Below, one piece after another: positions 42,517 through 50,508 of a DNA stretch of 64,000 nucleotides. Position 1 is the first letter of the stretch. Each line of letters begins with the position of its first letter. The stretch covers positions 1-64,000 of the forward strand of contig JAIUPN010000002.1 of the NCBI GenBank assembly GCA_020160755.1. The letters run 5' to 3'. The notes beneath the pieces are model-generated. The model saw only the letters and a list, made by a program, of their open reading frames with translations. It was not told where the DNA came from and searched no databases. The DNA comes from Pseudomonadota bacterium. GTDB lineage: Bacteria; Pseudomonadota; Alphaproteobacteria; Sphingomonadales; Sphingomonadaceae. The position numbers and the translations under genes were made by a program.

Positions 42517-43184
42517 CGCGGTTCGAGCGGAAGTTCAGGCGCGCGAGGGGTGTTGGCGATGCCGTACAGGTCGAACATACCATCGATAAACTCGCGCTGA
42601 CCGCCATAGCTCGGATGACGGATAGCGGTGGTCGGAATGTCGAGCCCGTCGAGCGCCAGATGGGCGTCGCGGCCAATCGCGATGATCCGCTTGGGTTGAA
42701 GCATCGACACCAGCGCCTGCAACAGGGGCCAAGTCGCTTCGCGCTCGGCGCGCGTGTGGCAGCGATTGGACATTGGATCGTCCGCTTCGTGCGGATGGAA
42801 GGGAAACACGTTCCAGAGCATCACCGGCTGGCCGATCCGGCTCAGCACCTGCCAGACGATCGCGGCCGTGCGCTCGGCGATCGCCGGTCCCTCGGTGGCG
42901 CGCTCCAGCGCTATGCCGCCCATCAGCGCGGCGGCATGGGTCAGATGCACCTCGTCGGTGAGCGGCACGCCGGTCCTGCGGCCGCCGCGATAGCCAAGGT
43001 CGCGGGCGATCCAGATCGTCTCCACGCGCGCGTCGAGCGCGGCAGCGATTACACCCTCCAGATTGGCCCGGCGTCGGGCGGCCGCATCGCGACGATCATG
43101 GATCGAGCATCGATCGCGCCATGGATTGAAGACCGAGGGCAGGTCAGCAGCCGCGAGCGCCGTTACAAAGCTTTTGGGGGTCAT
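42483..43184 (-). CDS. Uracil-DNA-glycosylase-superfamily-like protein
   Basis: The protein has 233 residues from ATG 43184. It has features of the uracil glycosylase superfamily: a substrate-pocket segment RDLGYRGGRRTGVPLTDE, LWNVFPFHPHE, IIAIGRDAHLALDGL and the late His motif RHPSYGGQREF. It may remove a base from DNA or act on free nucleotides. It is the last gene of the - strand arm, with a 4-bp ATGA-type overlap with the MazG-like gene, and its end overlaps that of the thymidylate-synthase-like gene. Confidence 0.7.
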   Translation of the reverse strand: MTPKSFVTALAAADLPSVFNPWRDRCSIHDRRDAAARRRANLEGVIAAALDARVETIWIARDLGYRGGRRTGVPLTDEVHLTHAAALMGGIALERATEGPAIAERTAAIVWQVLSRIGQPVMLWNVFPFHPHEADDPMSNRCHTRAEREATWPLLQALVSMLQPKRIIAIGRDAHLALDGLDIPTTAIRHPSYGGQREFIDGMFDLYGIANTPRAPELPLEPRYAAAATCALA

Positions 43185-44359
43185 CACGGCAACTCCTTGA
43201 TACGCAAGCGGCGGCGGGCGAAATCGATACCGATTCGCGCCCGTCGGTTCTTCTGGAGGAAACGAAAAGCCGCGTAGCCTTGGAGAATTGCCTCCTCCCA
43301 GAGCCATAGCGGGCAGCGGTCAGCCTCGTAGCCGGCGACGAATTGGCGAACATGTTTGAGCATGTCCAGCGGAAGTCCACCTGGCTTCACGCCTTCGAAG
43401 AAATTGAGCTGCTGGGCCTGTCCGAATAGCCAAGACGTTACCCCTTCCTCGATCAGTATAGCCCGAGCACCATCCTCGGCGTCGTCCAGCTTGGGGTCGC
43501 TCTTTCGCTTGAGTCGGAGCAACGCACGAATGACAGGCGACCAGCCTAGCACCGCGACATAGGCATAGTGGAAGACGTCGTGGAACCGATAATCGTCCGG
43601 TTCCATGGCGTTATCGGTCAGCCGATCCCCGACATATACGCCGCGCGAGCGCTGGTAGACATAGACTTGCCCGCGCACCGTGCGCTCATAAACGTCGACT
43701 TCCATCGTCCGCGGAAGTTGTTCCTCGGCATCGTTACTCTCGTCGAACGCTGGAGGATATTGCCGTTCGCGGGGCCAGCGGTCGAATATCTTCTGGAGAT
43801 TCTTGATGGCGGCCCCTTCCAGCGTAACGCCGGAATCAGTGGCGGCTTGGATCAAACGGCGCATGATCGCCACCATACTCTGGGCCACGGCTGCGCGGTG
43901 GCCCGGCTGACCGGCGCCGTCGATGTCGCGGGCCAGGAGTCCGACCTCGCCTGCCAGTCCCAGCAGCCCATGCTCGAACTTCGGCATCGGTGCCTTGGCG
44001 AGCGGCATATGCGCTGGTTGCAGCGCGTGCAAACTGAGGGCGGCATTGGCCCCGGCGCGGTAGACGCCGTCGGCGACCAGCGCGGCGGCTGCGATGTCGC
44101 TCAGCGCTAGCCGATGTCGGCGCGCAACCGCGGCGAGATACCAGAGCACATCGCCAATCTCCTCGGCGACCGCCTCGGCGTAGCCCAGATAGGACGCGGC
44201 ATCTCGCTGCTTCTTCTTGGCTTCGGCGAGTAGGCTGCCGGTTTCGCCGACCAGACCCAGCATCGTAAAGCCGATCGTCCCTGGACCCTTGCGTTGATCG
44301 GTCCGCGCTGCCTCGCGAACATATTGATCGATGGTCAACGCTTCGAAGTCGTCGGCCAT
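43184..44359 (-). CDS. Tandem MazG-like nucleotide pyrophosphohydrolase with extra domain
   Basis: The protein has 391 residues. Residues about 20-95 are a MazG-type all-alpha pyrophosphatase: LGLVGETGSLLAEAKKK and AVAEEIGDVLWYLAAVARRH carry the Glu/Asp metal ligands. Residues about 120-205 are a second, degenerate copy (LLGLAGEVGLLARDID, IKNLQKIFDRWPRERQYP) that has lost the second acidic motif. The C-terminal half (RFHDVFHYAYVAVLGWSPVI ... LLEEGVTSWLFGQAQ-like) is a domain I do not recognise, with His and Glu residues that could bind metal. MazG proteins hydrolyse NTPs or dNTPs to monophosphates. Confidence 0.8.
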   Translation of the reverse strand: MADDFEALTIDQYVREAARTDQRKGPGTIGFTMLGLVGETGSLLAEAKKKQRDAASYLGYAEAVAEEIGDVLWYLAAVARRHRLALSDIAAAALVADGVYRAGANAALSLHALQPAHMPLAKAPMPKFEHGLLGLAGEVGLLARDIDGAGQPGHRAAVAQSMVAIMRRLIQAATDSGVTLEGAAIKNLQKIFDRWPRERQYPPAFDESNDAEEQLPRTMEVDVYERTVRGQVYVYQRSRGVYVGDRLTDNAMEPDDYRFHDVFHYAYVAVLGWSPVIRALLRLKRKSDPKLDDAEDGARAILIEEGVTSWLFGQAQQLNFFEGVKPGGLPLDMLKHVRQFVAGYEADRCPLWLWEEAILQGYAAFRFLQKNRRARIGIDFARRRLRIKELP

Positions 44360-44556
44360 TAGCTGCGTTTCCGTCGATCGGTGATCGCGCCCTCCGGCAC
44401 TGTCACGCCGTAGGCTGCCAACGCCCTCAGTACGACCATACGGAGCGGCTCACGGGTATCAAGCGCACGCTGACCGAGATCGCGTTTGGTCGCCGCAGGG
44501 ACTTGAATTTGGAGATGCTCGTCATCGCCACCGCCCGTCGTTTCGTCAAATTTCAT
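44359..44556 (-). CDS. Small RHH-like or antitoxin-like protein
   Basis: The protein has 65 residues. The centre HLQIQVPAATKRDLGQRALD and LRMVVLRALAAYGV has the strand-helix-helix look of plasmid-type ribbon-helix-helix regulators. It heads the - strand arm and overlaps the MazG-like start. Upstream, TTTCATGAAAC...TTTCATGAAA repeats around 44552-44583 could be its operator. Confidence 0.6.
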   Translation of the reverse strand: MKFDETTGGGDDEHLQIQVPAATKRDLGQRALDTREPLRMVVLRALAAYGVTVPEGAITDRRKRS

Positions 44557-45048
44557 GAAACTATAAAATCATATTTTCATGAAATTTGGAAGCAATGCTT
44601 TTCATCGAGATGTTGAGACCGCCCTTGGGGCGTTACAGTTTGGAGAGCCGAGGCAGCGCGGCGCTTGAGCAACTGAGCGAGTGTCGGCTTCTTGGGATCA
44701 ACAGCCCGAAAGCCGTCGGTCCGCAATTGATGACGTGGACGGCTCTCCAACTCCCCGCGGTATGATCTGCGGGATGAGCTGGAGGAGAGCAACGATGGAG
44801 AAGATTGCGACGATCGGGTTGGACATCGCGAAGTCGGTGTTTCAGGTTCACGGTATTGATGCCGCAGGCGAAGTCGTGGTGCGCACCCGATTGCTACCGA
44901 GCGGGCGTCAGATGAAGATCTCGGTTTTCCTGAAAGGAAGAACTCTCCTGGGTCGCAAGGCGCGGAAAGCTTCGCGAACAGATCGATGATTGTACGGCAG
45001 CGCCAAAAGATCGTTAGTCGGATGGAGTAGCCCGTTACCTTGTGCGGA
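44557..45048. other. Gap with IS110 scar
   Basis: It holds repeated TTTCATGAAA-type palindromes near 44552-44583, probably the operator and promoter of the RHH-like gene, and a broken IS110 5' end (44795-44989). A 174-codon frame on the - strand has no ribosome site or family and is not called. Confidence 0.45.
44795..44989 (+). pseudogene. IS110-family transposase fragment
   Basis: Only the N-terminus remains: MEKIATIGLDIAKSVFQVHG, the first catalytic Asp of the RuvC-like DEDD domain, then AAGEVVVRTRLL. After about 40 codons it runs into unrelated sequence and stops, while the full protein would have over 300 residues. GGAGGAGAG before the ATG is the original ribosome site. It is a scar of a past insertion between the two cargo blocks. 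Confidence 0.8.
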
Positions 45049-45639
45049 TCATCGAAGGCTGCGAAACGTGATCGACCAGCGCGGGGTCGGCATCGCCGCA
45101 ATGCTGTGTTCCCACTCGTCGCGAATCTCGCCCTGCATATGATAGATCGAGCGTGGCGCGAGTTCGGCCGTGCGGCGCTCGAACCGGTCGGCGCATCTAC
45201 GACGATAGCGCATGGTGGCCGTCGATCCGAGCGACACGCCGATCACATTCTCGAAGACCGGGCGATCTTTGTGCCAGCCGATCCCGGCACCGATCCCGTA
45301 TTGGATGAGGAGCGCCTGCTCGAGAGCGGTGTTTGGGAGACCGGCAAAGTCTGCGGCGCGTTCGCGGAGCGGTTCGAGCCACGCGGGAATGGGGTCGCCC
45401 GGCGCAAAGCGGCCTGTCTGGAAATCGTAGGTCCAGCCGAACGAGCGGGTAAGCCGCTTTCCTTCCCATAGTTGGAACTGGAACGGGGTAAGATTTGCCG
45501 CTTCGACAAGGGCGATCAGACTTTGCTCCTCACCGGGAGCGACGAAGTCATTGCAGTAGCTAAGACCGGCAGGAAGCGACGTGCCGAACAGATCGGCTTG
45601 GCGCCCGGGCATGGTGCGATCCAAGCTTTGCGTTGTCAC
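45049..45639 (-). CDS. alkB: AlkB-family DNA/RNA dealkylase
   Basis: The protein has 196 residues. It is an Fe(II)/2-oxoglutarate oxygenase that oxidises methyl groups off N1-methyladenine and N3-methylcytosine. The His-x-Asp pair is in GIGWHKDRPVFENVIGVSLG; the distal His and the 2-oxoglutarate Arg are in SIYHMQGEIRDEWEHSI and PRWSITFRSLR. FGWTYDFQTGRF and ALLIQYGIGAGI are typical. Its start overlaps the SRAP-like stop by 4 bp, so the pair is one operon and probably shares the LexA box at 46154. Confidence 0.9.
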   Translation of the reverse strand: MTTQSLDRTMPGRQADLFGTSLPAGLSYCNDFVAPGEEQSLIALVEAANLTPFQFQLWEGKRLTRSFGWTYDFQTGRFAPGDPIPAWLEPLRERAADFAGLPNTALEQALLIQYGIGAGIGWHKDRPVFENVIGVSLGSTATMRYRRRCADRFERRTAELAPRSIYHMQGEIRDEWEHSIAAMPTPRWSITFRSLR

Positions 45640-46148
45640 AGTGGCAGATCGGCTTGCGCGCGAAGAGGCTCGACGAAAAACGTGTGGCGCGGCGGCTCTT
45701 CGAACAGCACCTCGTTGGGCTGCGTGCCATCGAGCCAGTGCATGACGTTGCGCCGCTCGACGATAACGCCGTGCCGCGTCTGGTAGGGAAGCACGTCCGC
45801 GCCGGCCGGGATGGTGAGGATCCGGTAGGAGAGCGGCCAGTCGGCAAGCGGGGGATCCCAGATGGCGGCAAGATAAAAGAAATTACCGCTGTCGAGCGTG
45901 ACCCTGTACCTGTGGTCGCCGGTGCCCATGCGGAACTCAGACGCCGGGATCAGGCAGCGGCGCTTCGGAAAGACGCGGCCTTCGGAGCGGACGAAGCGGA
46001 AATTGACGCCGTCCGAGAAACGCGGATCGCTTCCCCAGACCGCCTCGACCATTTCGACCTCATTTTCATCCTCGGGATTGCGCCTTATGAGCGCACGTCG
46101 TCCGCCGTCCGGGGCATCGGGATCGAAAGGGGTTGGCGCTATTCCCAT
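45636..46148 (-). CDS. SRAP-like protein lacking the catalytic Cys2
   Basis: The protein has 170 residues from ATG 46148. The SRAP fold is recognisable (RVFPKRRCLIPASEFRMGTG, FYLAAIWDPPLADWP, YQTRHGVIVERRNVMHWLDG, including the His-containing active-site strand). The family needs Met-Cys2, which forms a thiazolidine link to abasic sites; here the chain begins MGIAPTP. An upstream start at 46211 gives MHIRRSS, also without Cys2. It is either a specialised relative or has lost cross-linking. The LexA box lies just upstream of this start. Confidence 0.75.
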   Translation of the reverse strand: MGIAPTPFDPDAPDGGRRALIRRNPEDENEVEMVEAVWGSDPRFSDGVNFRFVRSEGRVFPKRRCLIPASEFRMGTGDHRYRVTLDSGNFFYLAAIWDPPLADWPLSYRILTIPAGADVLPYQTRHGVIVERRNVMHWLDGTQPNEVLFEEPPRHTFFVEPLRAQADLPL

Positions 46149-46153
46149 ACGTG

Positions 46154-46168
46154 GAACATAATGGGAAC
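46154..46168. promoter_or_regulatory. LexA (SOS) box between SRAP genes
   Basis: GAAC-ATAATGG-GAAC fits the alphaproteobacterial LexA consensus GAAC-N7-GAAC exactly. It is 35 bp upstream of the + strand SRAP gene and 6 bp upstream of the - strand SRAP-like start, so it can control both directions. Confidence 0.85.
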
Positions 46169-46203
46169 GAAGATGAGTCGCAAGGGCCAGGGAACTTCTG
46201 CGA

Positions 46204-46821
46204 ATGTGCAATGATTACAGGCTGGAAGTCGACATCGCCTCGATCGCCGAGGATTTCGACGACCTCCAGATCAAGATCAAGATGCCCGAGGGCGCGCCGA
46301 ACGTCCCGGCGCGCGAGGATGTGCGAATCACCGACATGGCCCCGATCGTGAAGGCGAGTGACGGCGATGCGGTCGGCGAGCTCGTCAACCGGCGCTGGAG
46401 CTGGCCGGGGCAAGGGAGCAAGCCCGTCTACAATATCCGCTCCGAAGGGCGCGATCTTGGCGCGCAGCGCTGCCTCGTCCTCTGCGACGGCTTCTATGAA
46501 TTCACCGATCCGACCGACAAATCGCAAAAGCGCCTCGATAAGTGGCTCTTCACGATGAAGGATCATCGCTGGTTCTGCATGGCGGGGATCTGGCGCGATG
46601 CCTTTGTCGGCGAAGCCTTCAGCCTGCTCACGATGGACGCCGGTCCCGATATCGCACCCTATCATCATCGCCAGATCATTCCGCTGCCGCGCGATCGTTG
46701 GGCGGACTGGCTCGATCCGCGCGTGCCCGCGGCTGATATTCTGCAATGGCTTCCCGAAGGCAGCCTCGAGGTTCGCCAGGTCTATGGCAAACCGCCGGCG
46801 CAGGGAGCGCTTGCCTTATGA
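46204..46821 (+). CDS. SOS-associated peptidase/abasic site protein, SRAP (YedK/HMCES)
   Basis: The protein has 205 residues. It starts MCNDYRLE with the catalytic Cys2, and has the conserved PVYNIRSEG (Asn), VLCDGFYEF (Glu) and APYHHRQIIPLP (His). It shields abasic sites in single-stranded DNA by a covalent link. It is 35 bp downstream of a LexA box and overlaps the DUF1810 gene by 4 bp. Confidence 0.93.
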   Translation: MCNDYRLEVDIASIAEDFDDLQIKIKMPEGAPNVPAREDVRITDMAPIVKASDGDAVGELVNRRWSWPGQGSKPVYNIRSEGRDLGAQRCLVLCDGFYEFTDPTDKSQKRLDKWLFTMKDHRWFCMAGIWRDAFVGEAFSLLTMDAGPDIAPYHHRQIIPLPRDRWADWLDPRVPAADILQWLPEGSLEVRQVYGKPPAQGALAL

Positions 46822-47252
46822 GCGACCATGACGGGCTCGATCGCTTCGTCGAGGCGCAGGCGGAGATTTATCCGCGGGCTCTCGGCGAGATCGGCCGTGG
46901 CCAGAAGCGCTCGCACTGGATGTGGTTCATCTTCCCGCAGCTCGCCGGGCTCGGGCGAAGCGCCATGGCGCAGCATTATGCGATCGCCGATCTGGGTGAG
47001 GCCCGCGCCTATCTCGCGCACCCGCTCCTCGGTGCCCGCTATTCCGAATGCGTCGCGGCGCTCCAGGATGTCGCGCTGAGCGATCCCGTCGCGGTCTTCG
47101 GCGAGGTCGACGCGGTGAAGCTGCGCTCGTCGCTCACCTTGTTCGAGGCGGCGAGCGATCGCCCCTTGTTCGCGGCGGCGCTCGATCGCTGGTTCGGCGG
47201 GGTCCGCGACGAGCGGACGCTGGCGCGATTGGCGCGCGCCGCCGATCGCTAG
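46818..47252 (+). CDS. DUF1810 family protein
   Basis: The protein has 144 residues. It starts with DRFVEAQAEIYPRALGEIG and has the signature SHWMWFIFPQLAGLGRSAMA and YAIADLGEARAYLAHPLLG of DUF1810. The function is unknown; structures of the family suggest a small helical, perhaps calpastatin-like, protein. It is co-translated with SRAP and so is probably damage-inducible. Its end overlaps the convergent protease gene. Confidence 0.88.
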   Translation: MSDHDGLDRFVEAQAEIYPRALGEIGRGQKRSHWMWFIFPQLAGLGRSAMAQHYAIADLGEARAYLAHPLLGARYSECVAALQDVALSDPVAVFGEVDAVKLRSSLTLFEAASDRPLFAAALDRWFGGVRDERTLARLARAADR

Positions 47253-47869
47253 GCCGCCGGGTCCGAAGCTTTGGGGGTCAGGATCAATGTCCGGCCTTCG
47301 ACGCGCCAAGACTTCAGCTGCGAGAGGAAGTTCATGCCGAGGACGTCGGTGTCGCCGAGTCCCGGCGAAATGACGATTTTCAGCTTTCGCGCCTCGATGC
47401 CGCCGATTCGGAGCCGGTCGACGGTGCCCGCGTCGGCGCGCACGGTGCCGTTCGCGGTTTTCATGAGCAGAGGCACGAGCGTCGCATCGGCCTTAACGCC
47501 CCCGGCCGCAGCGGTCGCCTCGGACAGCGCGGTGACCGTGGCGCCGCTGTCGACCAGCATTCGCCGCTTTGTGCCATTGAGTTCGACCTCGGCCCAGAAA
47601 TGCCCGTCGCGGCTCATCGGAATGCGGACCTCGTTGCCGACGACCTCCTGCGTGTCGAGACCGAGGTTAGCGGTGATTCGCGACAGATTGGGATCGAAGG
47701 GCGCCTGCTGAAGCACGAGGAAAATGCCGAAGGCGAGGAGCGCAAAGGAGAAAAGCGCGCGAAGGACGCGGCCGACATAGGGAATCTTGAACAGGATGAC
47801 GAGAATCAGCGCGGCGCCGACGGCGTAGATCGCGAGTTCGTTCCAGGGAAGATCGGTGGTGATCGGCAT
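47249..47869 (-). CDS. Membrane-anchored retropepsin-like aspartic protease
   Basis: The protein has 206 residues from ATG 47869. Two N-terminal hydrophobic helices (LAIYAVGAALILVILF, ALFSFALLAFGIFLVLQQ) precede a clan AA protease domain with FWAEVELNGTKRRMLVDSGA; the catalytic Asp is in VDSGATVTALSE. One domain means it works as a dimer, like the TIGR02281 family. Its function in bacteria is poorly known. It is convergent with DUF1810 and shares its upstream gap with imuA. Confidence 0.85.
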   Translation of the reverse strand: MPITTDLPWNELAIYAVGAALILVILFKIPYVGRVLRALFSFALLAFGIFLVLQQAPFDPNLSRITANLGLDTQEVVGNEVRIPMSRDGHFWAEVELNGTKRRMLVDSGATVTALSEATAAAGGVKADATLVPLLMKTANGTVRADAGTVDRLRIGGIEARKLKIVISPGLGDTDVLGMNFLSQLKSWRVEGRTLILTPKASDPAA

Positions 47870-47966
47870 GAATTTATCCGCCCGATTATAGCGGCGAAGG
47901 TGTCGCGTCACTGAATGATCCACAGTGGGCCGCCGCAGGTCGCTTGACGTCCGTTCCGACAGGGTA

Positions 47967-47981
47967 GAACATATAGGGAAC
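47967..47981. promoter_or_regulatory. LexA (SOS) box of the imuA-imuB-dnaE2 operon
   Basis: GAAC-ATATAGG-GAAC, a perfect match to GAAC-N7-GAAC, ends 18 bp before the imuA ATG. It could also affect the divergent retropepsin gene, about 100 bp away. Confidence 0.9.
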
Positions 47982-47999
47982 ATTTGAGTCGAACCGGAT

Positions 48000-48782
48000 A
48001 TGACCGCGCCGCCTTTCACGCAGCCCCGGCCAAGCGCCGAGGAGCTTCAATCGCTTCGCGAGGCGGTGGCGCGCGCCCAGTCAGTACGCGGGCCGGTGCT
48101 GCCGTTCGGCGTTGGCCCGCTCGACCATCTTCTCAGCGGCGGCGGGCTCGATGGCGCGGGCCTCCATGAGGTTGCGGCCGCCTCTGCGAGCTGGAGCGAC
48201 GACGCGGCGGCGACCTTGTTTGCTGCCGGGATCGCCGCGCGCTTCGCGGCGCCGGGCCTGTCGGCGCTCTGGGCGCTGACCCGCTTCGATCTTTATGCCC
48301 CCGGGCTTGAACAGGCCGGGCTCGGGCCTGAGCGGGTGCTTTATGCGCAGGGGAAGACCGACAAGGAACTGCTTGCGATGTGCGAGGACGCGCTTCGCGA
48401 CGGGGCACTCGCCTGCGTGGTGGCCGAAGTGAAGGCGGCCGACCAGACCGCGACGCGCCGGCTGCAGCTCGCGGCCTCCGAAGGCAAGACGCCGATGCTG
48501 CTCTATCGCCGCTACCGGCGTTACGGCCAATGCCCGCTCACCGATCTCTCGCTGGCCTGCACGCGCTGGCGGATCGGGAGCCTTGCCTCGTCGCCGCTTA
48601 CGATGCCCGGCGTCGGGCGCGGGCGCTGGTCGGTCGAGCTTGTCCGCCAGCGCGGCGGGCCGCCTTTTTCCCTCGAACTGGAGGCGTGCGATGACCAGGG
48701 TCGCCTCGCTCTTCCTGCCGCAACTCGCGATCGAGCGATTGCGGCGGGCGGCGTCGATCTCGCGCTCGGGCACGCCGCCTGA
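48000..48782 (+). CDS. imuA: ImuA-like SOS mutagenesis protein
   Basis: The protein has 260 residues, RecA/SulA-like: the front part LPFGVGPLDHLLSGGGLDGAGLH resembles a RecA nucleotide-binding segment. It helps the ImuB-DnaE2 translesion complex. It lies directly behind a LexA box, and its 3' end overlaps imuB by 92 bp in another frame, an unusually long overlap that favours coupled translation. Confidence 0.88.
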   Translation: MTAPPFTQPRPSAEELQSLREAVARAQSVRGPVLPFGVGPLDHLLSGGGLDGAGLHEVAAASASWSDDAAATLFAAGIAARFAAPGLSALWALTRFDLYAPGLEQAGLGPERVLYAQGKTDKELLAMCEDALRDGALACVVAEVKAADQTATRRLQLAASEGKTPMLLYRRYRRYGQCPLTDLSLACTRWRIGSLASSPLTMPGVGRGRWSVELVRQRGGPPFSLELEACDDQGRLALPAATRDRAIAAGGVDLALGHAA

Positions 48783-50508
48783 GTTCGCGCGGCTCGAACC
48801 GCGCTTGCCCGAGCCCATCGACGATAACCCCGGAGCCTGTTCAGTGCCGCGCGGCGGCGGCTGGCGACCGGGCGCGCGCTGGGCCCAGGAAAACTCGGCG
48901 CATGCACGGCCCGACCGGGCCGCTATCGATGCGCTGCCAGCACACCAGCGGCCGCCGATGCGCGAGCTGGGACGGCGAAGCGAAGCGGCTGCGCCGGTCT
49001 TTCGCATGGCACGCAGCGACGACGGGAGCGCGGCGACAGGCAGCGCGCTTCCGATAGCTATTCCGTGGGGCGCCCGCCCGACGATCCTCGTCGCGCGCTC
49101 CGGCCAGCGCGATATCGTCACTGCCGCTTGCCCTCTGGCGCTCGATCTCGGCCTCGCGCCCGGCCTGGCGGCAGCGCATGCACGAGCGCTCGTGACCGAT
49201 CTGGACGTGCTCGATGCTGCTCCCGAGGCCGATGCGGCGTGGCTTGACCGCCTGGCTCTCCATGCGGTTCGGCACTGGACGCCGACTGCGGCGGTGTCGG
49301 GAAGCGACGGGCTCTGGCTCGACCTCACCGGCACCACCCACCTCTTCGGCGGCGAGGCGCGCTTCGCCTCGCGGCTTGTGTCGTTCCTGCGCCGCCTCGG
49401 TTTCACCGCGCGCGTCGCGATCGCCGGAACCCCCGGCGCCGCGCACGCGCTCGCGCGCTTTGGCGGCGCGGCGACTTTGGTTTTGCCGGAAAGGGAGGAA
49501 GGGGAGGCGCTTGCGCCGTTGCCGCTTCGCGCGCTCCGGCTCGCGCCGGAGGCGCTGGCGGCGGCAGCGCGCTTCGGGATCGAGCGGATCGTAGACCTTT
49601 ATCCCATGCCGCGCGGGCCGCTCGCGCGCCGGCTCGGGCGCGGCGCGGTCGAGCGGCTCGACCAGGCGCGCGGGCATGTGCCCGAGCCAATCGTGCCCGT
49701 CGTGCCGTTCGAGATGCCTTTCGTATCGAGGCGGCTCGTCGAGCCGATCGCGACGGCCGAGGCAATCGAGCAGGTGATCGCCGATCTCGTCGGCGATCTT
49801 GTCGCCGATCTGCACGAACGCGGCCTTGGCGTGCGCACGGCGGTGCTCAGCTGCGAGCGCGTCGATGCGCGCGAGCAGCGCGTCGCGGTCGGGACGGCGC
49901 GGGCGACGCGCGACACTAAGCATCTGCTACGCCTCTTCAAGCTCCGCATCGACCGGATCGAGCCCGGGCTAGGGATCGAGGCGATGGCGCTCGCCGCGCC
50001 GCAGGTCGATGCGCTGACGCCCGAGGCGATCGGCGCGGGGCTCACGGACGAGCCGCGGACGCCCGATATTGCGCCGCTCGTCGACCAGCTTGCGGGCCGC
50101 GCAGGCGAGGCAGCGCTGTTTCGCCTCTCGGCTATCGAAAGCGACGTGCCCGAGCGCGCGATCGGCCGTGCCGGCCCGCTCGCAACGCCGGACGGCTGGC
50201 CGGCCTGGGTCCGGCCCATCCGTATGCTCGCGCGGCCCGAGGCCCTGTCGGGCGTCGTCGCGCTGCTCCCCGACCATCCGCCGCGCCGCTTCGCGTGGCG
50301 CGGGCGGAGCTACCGCGTCGTCGCGGGCGACGGACCCGAACGCATCCATGGCGAATGGTGGCGGCGCGCGGGCGAGATGTGGGCGGTCCGCGACTATTTC
50401 CGGGTGGAGGCGGAGAGCGGCGAGCGCTTCTGGCTGTTCCGCCGCGGCGACGCACAAGAGGGAAATACCGGCGATTTGAGCTGGTACATGCACGGCGTGT
50501 TCGGATGA
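48691..50508 (+). CDS. imuB: ImuB, catalytically inactive Y-family polymerase adaptor
   Basis: The protein has 605 residues from ATG 48691 ([20 protein letters not shown]). The Y-family fold is readable ([52 protein letters not shown]), but the acidic triad of active polymerases is not complete, as known for ImuB. The C-terminus ([28 protein letters not shown]) carries the parts that contact the beta clamp, ImuA and DnaE2. The stop overlaps the dnaE2 start by 4 bp. Confidence 0.9.
   Translation: MTRVASLFLPQLAIERLRRAASISRSGTPPEFARLEPRLPEPIDDNPGACSVPRGGGWRPGARWAQENSAHARPDRAAIDALPAHQRPPMRELGRRSEAAAPVFRMARSDDGSAATGSALPIAIPWGARPTILVARSGQRDIVTAACPLALDLGLAPGLAAAHARALVTDLDVLDAAPEADAAWLDRLALHAVRHWTPTAAVSGSDGLWLDLTGTTHLFGGEARFASRLVSFLRRLGFTARVAIAGTPGAAHALARFGGAATLVLPEREEGEALAPLPLRALRLAPEALAAAARFGIERIVDLYPMPRGPLARRLGRGAVERLDQARGHVPEPIVPVVPFEMPFVSRRLVEPIATAEAIEQVIADLVGDLVADLHERGLGVRTAVLSCERVDAREQRVAVGTARATRDTKHLLRLFKLRIDRIEPGLGIEAMALAAPQVDALTPEAIGAGLTDEPRTPDIAPLVDQLAGRAGEAALFRLSAIESDVPERAIGRAGPLATPDGWPAWVRPIRMLARPEALSGVVALLPDHPPRRFAWRGRSYRVVAGDGPERIHGEWWRRAGEMWAVRDYFRVEAESGERFWLFRRGDAQEGNTGDLSWYMHGVFG

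Noticed and set aside
44577..45101. 174-codon frame on the - strand
   Set aside because: Low-complexity Arg/Ser translation over the IS110 scar and operator region, without ribosome site.
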